A DNA stretch of 64,000 nt from Allobranchiibius sp. CTAmp26. Its GTDB lineage: Bacteria; Actinomycetota; Actinomycetes; Actinomycetales; Dermatophilaceae. The stretch is taken from NCBI RefSeq assembly GCF_017565405.1, contig NZ_JAGEKR010000016.1, positions 124,001 through 188,000 on the forward strand, in the 5' to 3' direction. The notes under the pieces are model-generated. The model ran no database searches and had not been told where the DNA came from. It saw only the letters and a list, made by a program, of their open reading frames with translations. The position numbers and the translations under genes are program-made. Of this stretch, positions 1-8,051 are shown piece after piece; position 1 is the first letter of the stretch, and each line of letters starts with the position of its first letter.

Positions 1-1
1 T

Positions 2-427
2 CAGTTCGCGCTGTACTACCGCGACAGCACCGGTGCTTGGTACTACTGGACCTCCAGCCCATGGTTCAACACCGCGTCGACATGGACCCAAGCCACCTTC
101 ACGACACCGCCGGTGCCCGCGAACGCCGTGGCGATGACCTTCGGGCTGGCTCTGATCAGCAACGGCACGCTGAACACCGACGACTACAGCCTGGTCGATC
201 CGGGAACCGCGGCTGCCGCCAAGTCCGCTACGGCCGTCCCGGGGCTGAGCAACCCCACGTCGTTCCTGGATCCGGCGAGCGTGTTCGGCGCCGGGCTCGT
301 CGCGGCGAATCGCACGGTGGCCAAGGCCCCGCACTCTCACTTGCGGCCACTGCTGCCGGGGGGCAGGACGGTGAAGTCGGGACACCGGATCGCGGTGCCG
401 GAGCTGGGGCCGGTGGGCCGCGGGTAG
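2..427 (+). CDS. C-terminal part of a probable secreted beta-sandwich (carbohydrate-binding-like) protein, cut by window start
   Basis: The reading frame is open from base 2 and stops at TAG 425-427, so only the last 141 residues are present. The first 65 residues are rich in Trp, Tyr, Thr and Ser, with segments such as YYRDSTGAWYYWTSSPWF and FGLALISNGTLNTDDYSLVD. Alternating aromatic and small residues of this kind are typical of a jelly-roll carbohydrate-binding or galactose-binding-like domain. The remainder is a low-complexity Ala/Pro/Gly tail with no membrane anchor or sortase signal. The N-terminal catalytic part, if there is one, lies outside the window. I infer an extracellular polysaccharide-related function from composition only and recognise no specific family. 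Confidence 0.6.
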   Translation, partial: QFALYYRDSTGAWYYWTSSPWFNTASTWTQATFTTPPVPANAVAMTFGLALISNGTLNTDDYSLVDPGTAAAAKSATAVPGLSNPTSFLDPASVFGAGLVAANRTVAKAPHSHLRPLLPGGRTVKSGHRIAVPELGPVGRG

Positions 428-527
428 TCGTCGTCGTTTGCCGGAGTCTGACGGGTTCCGGTTCGGTGCGAAGTGGCGGAACATAGGCAAGGAAACGTCA
501 CGACGTACGCGGAGGTGAGCCGGTTCG

Positions 528-1490
528 ATGAAGCTGCGGTTTCCGGCCCTGTCCAGAAGGCTCGTCCTCCTGGGCGCGGTGCTACCGGTCGCGCTCGTGG
601 CTGCCGTCCTGATCTGGGCGGTCTCGGGCACCACCCCGTCTCAGAATGCCGGCGCCGGGACGAGCCGGACGCCCTCGACCTCGTCGACCTCGTCGGCTTC
701 GTCGACGTCCTCGACCTCGTCGGCTTCGTCGACGTCCTCGACCTCGTCGCCCCCCACATCCCTGCCGAAGCCCGGCCTTCGGCAGGGATCCGGTGGGGGT
801 GGTGGTCGACCGGTCTCTCCGACGCTGGCCAGCAGGCGCTATCCGGTGCACACGGGGATCGTGGCCACGACGTTCTGGGTGGGGGAGATCTTCGACCCGA
901 ACGCGGCGGACGGTAGTCAGGTGATCTCGACCTACGACTCGTCGTGGGAGGTGCATTACGGGGGATGTGACGGGATCGTGTCGTCGCGACGATGCGCGAC
1001 CGAGAAGCGCTTGGCGCCCACCTTCTTTCCGCGTCACATGAAGCCCCGGCAGAACCCGTTCTATCTCGATCTCCCCTTCGACGATGTGAACGACGCCGCG
1101 GCGTTCAAGCGACGCTGCGCGGTCGTCCCGTGGGCCTCCGACCCCGGATACGCCGGCCATTGCACCGACCCGAACTTCTCGTACATGAAGAACAGGTGGG
1201 TACGGATGACCGGCGCTACCGGGCGGGTCTGTTACGGCCAGATCGAGGACGCCGGCCCAGGGCAGTACAACGATGCCGCGTACGTGTTCGGCGCCAACAA
1301 CGCCAGGCCGGTGAACGCTCGCTACGGCGGCGCGGGCATGGACGTCTCTCCCGCGCTCAACGGCTGCCTGGGGATGACGCAGCTGGACGGTGATACCGAC
1401 CGGCTGTCGTGGAAGTTCGTCGACGCGGGCAATGTGCCACGGGGCCCCTGGAAGGTGCTCGTGACGACCCGGGGCGTGCTCAACCAGTGA
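528..1490 (+). CDS. Secreted or membrane-anchored protein with Ser/Thr-rich stalk and barrel-like (endoglucanase V/expansin-type) domain
   Basis: 320 residues. The ATG is preceded by a GGAGGTG ribosome site at 511-517. Residues 1-34 are a signal peptide or anchor (RRLVLLGAVLPVALVAAVLIW). Residues 40-80 are an almost pure Ser/Thr stalk encoded by 27-bp tandem repeats, followed by a Gly-rich linker. The globular part (about 105-320) has six to seven cysteines and the motifs CYGQIEDAGPG and AGMDVSPALNGCLG. The conserved Asp residues in these motifs resemble double-psi beta-barrel proteins of the GH45/expansin type, but that fold call is inference. A wall-acting or polysaccharide-acting exoprotein is likely. 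It sits directly after another exported-type protein. Confidence 0.6.
   Translation: MKLRFPALSRRLVLLGAVLPVALVAAVLIWAVSGTTPSQNAGAGTSRTPSTSSTSSASSTSSTSSASSTSSTSSPPTSLPKPGLRQGSGGGGGRPVSPTLASRRYPVHTGIVATTFWVGEIFDPNAADGSQVISTYDSSWEVHYGGCDGIVSSRRCATEKRLAPTFFPRHMKPRQNPFYLDLPFDDVNDAAAFKRRCAVVPWASDPGYAGHCTDPNFSYMKNRWVRMTGATGRVCYGQIEDAGPGQYNDAAYVFGANNARPVNARYGGAGMDVSPALNGCLGMTQLDGDTDRLSWKFVDAGNVPRGPWKVLVTTRGVLNQ
686..749 (+). repeat. 27-bp tandem repeat coding the Ser/Thr stalk
   Basis: A 27-bp unit is repeated twice exactly (686-712 and 713-739) and begins a third time (740-749). Each unit encodes nine residues of Ser, Thr and Ala. The in-frame unit length means that copy-number change would only lengthen or shorten the stalk between membrane and domain. 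Confidence 0.85.
758..789. repeat. Perfect 13-bp-arm inverted repeat inside a coding region
   Basis: ATCCCTGCCGAAG at 758-770 is exactly complementary to CTTCGGCAGGGAT at 777-789, with a 6-base loop. It lies in the linker of the secreted protein, between the Ser/Thr stalk and the globular domain, and is translated as TSLPKPGLRQGS. A stem this long in coding DNA looks like an inserted palindromic element tolerated in a disordered linker. Confidence 0.8.
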
Positions 1491-1491
1491 C

Positions 1492-1615
1492 CGTGGTCGT
1501 CGCCTCGTCGCATGTTTGGTCCCCGGTGGGCGACCACTACGTGCGCTCCGACCGCGGTGTCATCAAGGGCGCGGTCGCAACGGGCCGGTCGACGCCATCG
1601 CGCATCGGTCGGAGC
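1492..1615. terminator. Hairpin-rich intergenic segment after the secreted protein gene
   Basis: Directly after the TGA, GTGGTCG pairs with CGACCAC near 1538-1544. Further on, GCTCCGACCG (1545-1554) is perfectly complementary to CGGTCGGAGC (1606-1615), with a smaller GACCGCG/CGCGGTC pair inside. No T-tract follows. It may end transcription before the GMC oxidoreductase operon. Confidence 0.4.
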
Positions 1616-1694
1616 TACTGATGGGTAAGGTGAGCCCCATCACACCGGATCGGTAGCGAGCAGGCCACCGTACGGTCGTCATCGTGGAGGCTCC

Positions 1695-3317
1695 ATGAAC
1701 GACACCTACGACTACGTCGTCATCGGCGGGGGAAGCGCGGGTTGCGTGCTCGCGGCCCGGCTCACCGAGGACCCGGGCACCACCGTGCTGCTGATCGAGG
1801 CCGGTGGTGAGGCGGACGCCGACGAGATCAGCATCCCGGCGGGTTTCCCGTCGCTCTTCCGCACCCGGTGGGACTGGAACTACCACACGACCGGGCAGAA
1901 GCAGTTGGACGCGCGCACGACGTACTGGCCGCGGATGAAGGCCCTCGGCGGGTGTTCGTCGATGAACGCGATGATCTACATCCGCGGCAACCGGCTGGAC
2001 TACGACACCTGGCGTGACGCGCACGGCGCGGTGGGCTGGGGATACGACGACGTACTGCCGTACTTCAAGCGGGCAGAGCGTAATTCGCGTCTCGGTGATC
2101 CGTTCCACGGGCAGGACGGCCCGCTCCACGTCGAGGACCGCCGCTACGACCACGAGCTGAACGACGCATGGATCGCCTCCGCGGTCGCGTCCGGGATGGG
2201 CGCGACCGACGACTTCAACGGCGCCCGGCAGGAGGGCGCGGGGTTCTACCAGGTGACGTGCCACAACGGGCGTCGCTGGTCCACCGAACGCGCGTACCTC
2301 GAGCCCGCTCGGAGCCGCCGCAACCTGGACGTCGTCACCGGAGCGATGGTGCAGCGCATCGAGCTCGAGGGGGATCGGGCGGTCGGCGTGACGTTCGAGC
2401 ATCTGGGGGAGCGGCGTACGGCGCGCGCGGACGCCGAGGTGCTGCTGAGCGCCGGCGCGATCAACTCACCGCAGCTGCTGATGCTGTCGGGGATCGGGCC
2501 TGGCGCGCACCTGCGCGAGACCGGGATCGACGTCCGGCACGATCTGCCCGGAGTGGGCGCCAACCTGCACGACCACCCGTTCGTGCCGCTGATCTGGGAG
2601 ACCAAGGGCACCACCGACCTGCTGGAGTTCAACACCCTTCCCGGTGTCCTCAAGGCCAAGGTCCTCGGCCGCGGGCCGCTGACCTCGAATATCGCCCAGG
2701 CCGGAGCGTTCTTCCACAGTCGTGAGGGTCTGGCCGCGCCGGACCTGCAGGTGCACTTCACGCCGACCGGGTTCTGGGACAACGCCGCTCATGAATCCGG
2801 CTCGCGCAAGGTGTCGATCGGCGCAACGCTGGTCAATGTGGCCAGCCGGGGTCACCTGCGGCTGCGTTCGGCCGACCCGTCGTGGCACCCGAGCATCGAC
2901 CCGGCGTACTACGACGACCAGAGTGACCTCGACGCGATGCTCGCAGGGTGTGAGCGGTTGTTGGACGTCGCGAACTCCGGTCCGCTGGCGGCGTACCTGG
3001 ACACACCGTTCATGCCCGCCTCGGCGGCGCCGACCACCGCGCAGCTCGAGGCGCACATCCGCCGGGAGACACAGACGCTCTACCACCCGGTCGGCACATG
3101 CGCGATGGGCGAACATCCCGACGCGGTCGTCGACGCGGAGCTGCGGGTGCACGGGCTCACCGGCCTGCGCGTCATCGACGCCTCGGTCATGCCCGAGGTG
3201 CCGCGCGGCAACACCAACGCACCGACCATCATGATCGCCGAACGCGCCGCGGACCTGCTCCGCGGTCGCATCTCGGATCCGTCCCAGCACCTCGCCGACG
3301 CAGGAGTGAACCGATGA
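1695..3317 (+). CDS. GMC-family FAD-dependent oxidoreductase (choline/alcohol dehydrogenase-like)
   Basis: 540 residues, the usual size for this family. The N-terminal FAD dinucleotide motif is DYVVIGGGSAGCVLAARL (residues 6-23), followed by LLIEAGG and the first GMC signature around GGCSSMNAMIYIRG. The C-terminal catalytic His region reads LYHPVGTCAMG, and the end reads GNTNAPTIMIAERAADLL. Family members oxidise alcohols such as choline or long-chain or aromatic alcohols to aldehydes. The next gene, overlapping by 4 bases, is an aldehyde dehydrogenase, so the pair probably carries an alcohol through aldehyde to acid. The substrate is not readable; a BetA-like choline role is one option. A TACGGT box (1671-1676) and GGAGG site precede the ATG. 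Confidence 0.88.
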   Translation: MNDTYDYVVIGGGSAGCVLAARLTEDPGTTVLLIEAGGEADADEISIPAGFPSLFRTRWDWNYHTTGQKQLDARTTYWPRMKALGGCSSMNAMIYIRGNRLDYDTWRDAHGAVGWGYDDVLPYFKRAERNSRLGDPFHGQDGPLHVEDRRYDHELNDAWIASAVASGMGATDDFNGARQEGAGFYQVTCHNGRRWSTERAYLEPARSRRNLDVVTGAMVQRIELEGDRAVGVTFEHLGERRTARADAEVLLSAGAINSPQLLMLSGIGPGAHLRETGIDVRHDLPGVGANLHDHPFVPLIWETKGTTDLLEFNTLPGVLKAKVLGRGPLTSNIAQAGAFFHSREGLAAPDLQVHFTPTGFWDNAAHESGSRKVSIGATLVNVASRGHLRLRSADPSWHPSIDPAYYDDQSDLDAMLAGCERLLDVANSGPLAAYLDTPFMPASAAPTTAQLEAHIRRETQTLYHPVGTCAMGEHPDAVVDAELRVHGLTGLRVIDASVMPEVPRGNTNAPTIMIAERAADLLRGRISDPSQHLADAGVNR

Positions 3318-4876
3318 GCACAGCCATGGCAGACACCGCGGTCGACACCGCCGAGCACGACCCGCACACGTTCGAATCGCTGAACCCGGCGACGGGCGAT
3401 GTGGTCGGCGTCCACTCGATCGACGACGAGGCGACCGTTCGCGAGGCCGTACGGCGCGCGCGCGCCGACGCCGCGTGGTGGGACGAGCTGGGCTTCGACG
3501 GCCGCAAGGAGATCCTCGGGAAGTGGCGTGGGGTGATCGCGCGGCGGATGGCCGAGCTCGCGGTCGTCGTACACGACGAGACCGGCAAACCGCACGCGGA
3601 CGCCCAGCTGGAGATCGGCCTGACGGTCGAGCACCTGGCGTGGGCAGCCGGTCACGCCCGCAAGGTGCTCGGTCCGACCAAATCCTTCGCCGGGCTGCTG
3701 ATGGCCAACCAGTCGGCGGTCGTCGAGCACCGTCCGCTCGGGGTCATCGGCGTGATCGGGCCCTGGAACTACCCGGTCTTCACCCCGATGGGTTCCATCG
3801 CCTACGCGCTCGCCGCCGGCAACTGCGTGGTCTTCAAGCCCAGTGAGCTCACGCCCGGCGTGGGTGAGTGGCTCGCCGCGTCGCTGCGCGAGGTCGTGCC
3901 GGACCGTGCGCTGCTGCAGGTCGTGACGGGCCTCGGCGAGACCGGTGCCGCTCTGTGCACCGCGGGCGTCGACAAACTGGCGTTCACGGGTTCGACCGAG
4001 ACCGGCAAGAAGGTCATGGCTGCCTGTGCCCAGACCCTCACACCGGTGATCATCGAGGCCGGCGGGAAGGACGCCCTGCTGGTGGACGAGGACGCGGACG
4101 TCGCCGCGGCCGCCGACGCCGCCGCATGGGGCGCATTCTCCAACGCCGGTCAGACCTGCATCGGCGTCGAACGGGTCTACGTGCACGAGCGGGTCTACGA
4201 CTCCTTCGTCGACGCGCTGGTCGCCCGGGCCAAGGACGTACGCCCCGGTGGTGGACCGGGGGCCAGTTACGGTCCGGCCACCATGCCCAAACAGCTGGAC
4301 GTGATCCGCGGGCACATCGACGGCGCGCTCGCCTCCGGCGGACGCGCCCTGGTCGGTGGCGAGGGTGCGGTCGGTGACCGGTTCGTGCAAGCGACCGTGC
4401 TGGTCGACGTACCGGAGGACAACCCGGCCAACACCGAGGAGACCTTCGGCCCGACCGTCACCGTGAAGAAGGTCGCCTCCATGGACGAGGCCGTCGAGCT
4501 GGCGAACGCCACGCGCTACGGCCTGGGCTCGACCGTCTTCTCCAAGGCCAACGGCTCCGCGATCGCGCGGCGGCTGCGCTCCGGTATGACGGCCGTGAAC
4601 GACGTCATCTCCTTCGCCGCCATCCCGTCACTGCCCTTCGGCGGTGTCGGAGATTCCGGCTTCGGGCGGATCCACGGGCCGGACGGGCTGCGCGAGTTCA
4701 CCTACGCGAAGGCGATCGCGTCGCGGCGGATCAAGCCGGTCATGCTGCTGACCACCTTCGACCGGACCGCCAAGCAGGACTCGACCTTCACCCAGCTGAT
4801 CACCGTGCTGCATGGCCGTGCGACCACCATGCAGCGTCCTGCAGCGGTGGTGAACAAGCTGCGCAAGTCCCGCTGA
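3314..4876 (+). CDS. NAD(P)-dependent aldehyde dehydrogenase
   Basis: 520 residues. The ATG overlaps the stop of the GMC gene as ATGA, so the two are translationally coupled; the open frame runs further upstream but that part is only the GMC gene out of frame. Landmarks: GPWNYP at 149-154, FTGSTETGKKV at 224-234, catalytic Glu248 in IIEAGGKDALLV and catalytic Cys282 in GQTCIGVERVYVHE. The EAGGKDA variant occurs in the branch of general or semialdehyde ALDHs, not classical BetB. It most likely oxidises the aldehyde made by the neighbouring oxidoreductase. A 48-bp palindrome follows 29 bases after the stop. Confidence 0.9.
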   Translation: MSTAMADTAVDTAEHDPHTFESLNPATGDVVGVHSIDDEATVREAVRRARADAAWWDELGFDGRKEILGKWRGVIARRMAELAVVVHDETGKPHADAQLEIGLTVEHLAWAAGHARKVLGPTKSFAGLLMANQSAVVEHRPLGVIGVIGPWNYPVFTPMGSIAYALAAGNCVVFKPSELTPGVGEWLAASLREVVPDRALLQVVTGLGETGAALCTAGVDKLAFTGSTETGKKVMAACAQTLTPVIIEAGGKDALLVDEDADVAAAADAAAWGAFSNAGQTCIGVERVYVHERVYDSFVDALVARAKDVRPGGGPGASYGPATMPKQLDVIRGHIDGALASGGRALVGGEGAVGDRFVQATVLVDVPEDNPANTEETFGPTVTVKKVASMDEAVELANATRYGLGSTVFSKANGSAIARRLRSGMTAVNDVISFAAIPSLPFGGVGDSGFGRIHGPDGLREFTYAKAIASRRIKPVMLLTTFDRTAKQDSTFTQLITVLHGRATTMQRPAAVVNKLRKSR

Positions 4877-4905
4877 CGCGTCACGCTTCGGCGGACGGCG
4901 TTGAC

Positions 4906-4954
4906 GTTTTGCGTTTGTGGCCAGGGCTGCAGCCCTGGCCACCAACGCAAAAAC
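4906..4954. repeat. Long palindrome between convergent genes (family A, copy 1)
   Basis: The arms contain GTTTTGCGTT and AACGCAAAAAC around a perfect TGGCCAGGGCTGC/GCAGCCCTGGCCA core, giving a stem of over 20 bp with one mismatched step. It lies between the convergent aldehyde dehydrogenase and permease genes and could act as a terminator for both strands, although neither strand has a U-tract after the stem. A related copy lies near 21.7 kb after atpD. Confidence 0.8.
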
Positions 4955-5003
4955 CCCCACCCCGGCACAGCGGGCGACGTACGTCGGGTGCGCACGGGCC
5001 CGG

Positions 5004-6431
5004 TCAGGCCTCGTCGGTCTGAACGGCGACACCTTCGCCGACCTTGCTGTGCCGGTAGCCGTACGCCGCGTAGATGACGATGCCGAGCAGCGCCCATACG
5101 ACGAACCGCAGCCAGGTGACCGGCTCCAGCTTGCTGATGAGCCAGATCGAGAACGCGATCCCGATCAGCGGCGTGACCGGCATACCCGGTGTCCTGAAGG
5201 TGCGCGGCAGCTCGGGCGAGCGGTAGTGCAGGACGATCACCGCGGCCGAGACCACGATGAACGCGAGCAGGATCCCGATGTTCGTCAGCTCGGCAGCGTC
5301 GCCGATGGGGACGAATCCGGCGATCGCGGCCGACACGACACCGATGATCCAGGTCGGGCGGTGTGGTGCGTGGAAGCGGTTGGTCTTCGCGAACCAGCCC
5401 GGTAGCAACCCGTCGCGGCTGATCGCGAAGAACACCCGCGAGGCGCCGAGCATGAATCCGAAGAGCACGGTGAGGATGCCGATGATGGCTCCGATGGCGA
5501 CGACATCGGCGAACCGGTCCAGGCCGACGGATTGGAACGCCGTCGCGAAACCGCTGGTGGTGCTGATCTTGTCGTACTTCTGCATGCCCGTGAGGACGGT
5601 GCAGGCGAGCAGGTAGAGCACCATCGAGATCGCGAGCGAGAGCATGATCGCCTTCGGCAGGATCCGCGTGGCGTCCTTGGACTCCTCGGCGGCGGTGCTC
5701 ATCGCGTCGTACCCGAACACCGCGAAGAAGACCGTGGCCGCACCGGTCACCGCGCCGCCGAAGCCGTAGGGGAAGTAGGGGTGCAGGTTGCCGCCCTTGA
5801 TGTAGAACGCGCCGACGACGACCACCGCGATGACGATCGCCACCTTCACGACGACCAGCACGGACTCCGCCCGCGCGCTGGAGCGGATGCCGCGGTTGAG
5901 CAGCACGGCGATGAGCAGGCACAGGATCATCGCGAAGAGGTCGACCTTGTGACCCGACCCGGTGCCGGGCGCACCCAGCATCCAGGTCGGCAGGTGGGCG
6001 CCGAAGTCGTTCAGCAGGAACGAGAAATAGCCGGAGATGCCGATGGCGACGACGGCCACGATGGCCGTGTACTCCAGCAGCAGGTCCCACCCGATCAGCC
6101 AGCCGACCAGCTCGCCGAGCACCGCGTACCCGTAGGTGTACGCCGAGCCGGCCGCCGGGATCAGGCCGCCGAACTCGGCGTAGGAGAGGGCCGCACACGC
6201 CGAGGCGATGCCGGCGATGATGAAGGAGATGCTGACCGCCGGCCCGGCGACGCCGTTGGCGACCGTGCCTGCCAGGGAGAAGATGCCGGCTCCGATGATG
6301 GCGCCGATCCCGATGGCGGTGAGCTGCCAGAGGCCGATCGAACGCTCCAGGCCCCCGGCCTCCTCCTGGCTGACGATCGGCTTGCGGCGCAGCACCCCCT
6401 GCCGCGGTGCGATCTTCTGATCCCCGGTCAT
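5004..6431 (-). CDS. APC-superfamily amino acid permease (cationic amino acid transporter type)
   Basis: 475 residues, strongly hydrophobic, with about 12 predicted membrane segments. The first segment carries the family motif IGIGAIIGAGIFSLAG (residues 37-52), and the loop after the sixth has FFAVFGYDAMSTAAEESKDATRILP, typical of the CAT/YfnA branch. The N-terminus RRKPIVSQEEAGGLERSIGLWQLT is also typical. It should import an amino acid, possibly by proton symport. A strong AGGAGGTCGTC site precedes the ATG, and a TAGGCT box is present on the minus strand at 6482-6487. It is convergent with the oxidoreductase operon, so no functional link is implied. Confidence 0.9.
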   Translation of the reverse strand: MTGDQKIAPRQGVLRRKPIVSQEEAGGLERSIGLWQLTAIGIGAIIGAGIFSLAGTVANGVAGPAVSISFIIAGIASACAALSYAEFGGLIPAAGSAYTYGYAVLGELVGWLIGWDLLLEYTAIVAVVAIGISGYFSFLLNDFGAHLPTWMLGAPGTGSGHKVDLFAMILCLLIAVLLNRGIRSSARAESVLVVVKVAIVIAVVVVGAFYIKGGNLHPYFPYGFGGAVTGAATVFFAVFGYDAMSTAAEESKDATRILPKAIMLSLAISMVLYLLACTVLTGMQKYDKISTTSGFATAFQSVGLDRFADVVAIGAIIGILTVLFGFMLGASRVFFAISRDGLLPGWFAKTNRFHAPHRPTWIIGVVSAAIAGFVPIGDAAELTNIGILLAFIVVSAAVIVLHYRSPELPRTFRTPGMPVTPLIGIAFSIWLISKLEPVTWLRFVVWALLGIVIYAAYGYRHSKVGEGVAVQTDEA

Positions 6432-6632
6432 GACGACCTCCTGTCATCGCGGGTGCACCGGTCCGGCGCGCCCGTCTTGCGAGCCTAGCCACGCAGCGAC
6501 AGGTTGGCTCTGGTGCCCGGGACCGGTCATGTATACGGTGTGCACATTGGCGCTCGCAGCCGCCCGGCGCCGGCTCGACGAGCTGGAGGGTGCGCTTTCC
6601 GGCTCGATATTCGTTCTGGCACAGGAGATCTC

Positions 6633-7130
6633 ATGGCCGACAGCACCGCCGAACAGCTGACTGTCACCCGTTTCGTCGAGGCACCAGCTGCGGAGATCTT
6701 CGACGTGCTGGCGCACCCGACCCGACACCAGGACACCGATCCCGCGCCCTGGAGGTGGGTCCGCGAACCCGTGCAACCCGACCCCATCACGCATGCCGGG
6801 CAGGTCTTCGCGATGAACATGTACCTGGACAGGGTCGGCGGCGACTACCGCGTCGACAACATGGTCACGGCGTTCGAGCCGCCGCGGTTCATCGCCTGGC
6901 GGCCCGGCGGCATCCGGGACGGCGACCTGCACCTCGGCGGCTGGGAGTGGCGCTACGACCTCGCGCCCGAGGGCGAGGGCACCCGGGTCACGCTCACCTA
7001 CGACTGGAGCGACACCTCCGCGCAGACCCGGGCCGATTTCGGCGGGATGCCGCCGTGGCCGCCGGCGTACCTGCAGGAGTCGATCGACCAGTTGGCCGCG
7101 ACCTGCGAGTCGTCGCACCAGGGGCCGTGA
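6633..7130 (+). CDS. SRPBCC (START/Bet v 1-like) family protein
   Basis: 165 residues. The start chosen is ATG 6633, with CAGGAGAT just upstream; earlier in-frame codons read low-quality Arg/Pro-rich sequence. The protein opens TVTRFVEAPAAEIFDVLAHP, the usual SRPBCC helix-grip beginning. It continues with RFIAWRPGG and the GTRVTLTYDWSD segment that forms the last strands of the lipid-binding cup. Family members bind hydrophobic ligands or act as cyclases; the ligand here is unknown. It is 49 bases upstream of the AraC-VOC-UvrA set and may share regulation with it. Confidence 0.75.
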   Translation: MADSTAEQLTVTRFVEAPAAEIFDVLAHPTRHQDTDPAPWRWVREPVQPDPITHAGQVFAMNMYLDRVGGDYRVDNMVTAFEPPRFIAWRPGGIRDGDLHLGGWEWRYDLAPEGEGTRVTLTYDWSDTSAQTRADFGGMPPWPPAYLQESIDQLAATCESSHQGP

Positions 7131-7179
7131 GTCGTCGTCCGCGGCGCGCGCACTCCGTCGGCGTGGCACGATCGCGCAG

Positions 7180-7635
7180 GTGAGCCCGAGCCCCGACGCC
7201 GACACGCAGGCGCGCCTGCGTGGTCTTGCCCTGTTGCGCCGGGTCCGTGACCGGATGGATCGGGAGTACGCGCAGCCGCTGGACGTCGAGGCGCTCGCGC
7301 GCGGGGTGCATATGTCGGCGGGACACCTCAGCCGGGAGTTTCGCGCGGCGTACGGCGAGTCGCCGTACGCCTATCTGATGACCCGGCGCATCGAGCGGGC
7401 GATGGCCCTGCTGCGGCGCGGCGACCTCAGCGTCACCGACGTGTGCTTCGCGGTCGGGTGCTCCTCGCTCGGGACCTTCAGCAGCCGCTTCACCGAGTTG
7501 GTCGGGGTGTCGCCCAGCGCCTACCGGCGCGAGGCTGAGTCGGGGATGCCGGGCATCCCGTCCTGCGTGGTGAAACAGGTGAGCAGGCCGATCAGGAATC
7601 GAGAAGCGCGGATGACCGCGCCCGATCTAGCGTGA
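7180..7635 (+). CDS. AraC-family transcriptional regulator (HTH domain only)
   Basis: 151 residues starting at GTG. Two helix-turn-helix motifs span residues 25-120: the first around LDVEALARGVHMSAGHLSREFRAAYG, and the second around LSVTDVCFAVGCSSLGTFSSRFTELVGVSPSAYRR. There is no ligand-binding N-terminal domain, as in SoxS/MarA-sized members. Its stop overlaps the next start (GTGA), so it is co-translated with the VOC and UvrA-like proteins and probably controls them. A CACGAT box 7 bases before the GTG may give a leaderless transcript. Confidence 0.85.
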   Translation: MSPSPDADTQARLRGLALLRRVRDRMDREYAQPLDVEALARGVHMSAGHLSREFRAAYGESPYAYLMTRRIERAMALLRRGDLSVTDVCFAVGCSSLGTFSSRFTELVGVSPSAYRREAESGMPGIPSCVVKQVSRPIRNREARMTAPDLA

Positions 7636-8051
7636 GCGTCATGGACATCACTATTCACAATGCCTTTCTGCCACAGACCGATCCGGCCGCGACCCTGACC
7701 TTCTACCGCGACGTCCTCGGTTTCGAGGTGCGGAACGACGTCGGTTACAACGGGATGCACTGGATCACGGTCGGACCGTCCGGCCAGCCCGGCACGTCCA
7801 TCGTGCTCTTCCCGCCCGGCGCCGATCCCGGCGTGACCGACGAGGAACGTCGCACCATCACCGAGATGATGGCCAAGGGCACGTTCGCGATCATCACGTT
7901 GGCCACTGCCAACCTGGACGAGACCTTCGGCCGGCTTCAGGCCGCGGGCATCGAGGTGGTCCAGGAGCCGATCGAGCAGCCGTACGGCGTGCGCGACGCG
8001 GCCTTCCGCGACCCGTCCGGCAACCTGATCCGCATGAACGAGGTCCGTTGA
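7632..8051 (+). CDS. VOC-superfamily (glyoxalase/bleomycin-resistance-like) protein
   Basis: 139 residues. GTG 7632 overlaps the previous stop; ATG 7641 (MDITIHNAF) is an equally possible start. The two beta-alpha-beta-beta-beta repeats are visible: PQTDPAATLTFYRDVLGFEV early, and ATANLDETFGRLQAAGIEVVQEP followed by GVRDAAFRDPSGNLIRMNEV late. The late part supplies the metal-side Glu or His positions. VOC proteins can be lyases, dioxygenases or drug-sequestering proteins. Coupling to an AraC regulator and a UvrA-like ABC ATPase suggests a detoxification or antibiotic-resistance role, but that is inference. Confidence 0.82.
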   Translation: MSVMDITIHNAFLPQTDPAATLTFYRDVLGFEVRNDVGYNGMHWITVGPSGQPGTSIVLFPPGADPGVTDEERRTITEMMAKGTFAIITLATANLDETFGRLQAAGIEVVQEPIEQPYGVRDAAFRDPSGNLIRMNEVR

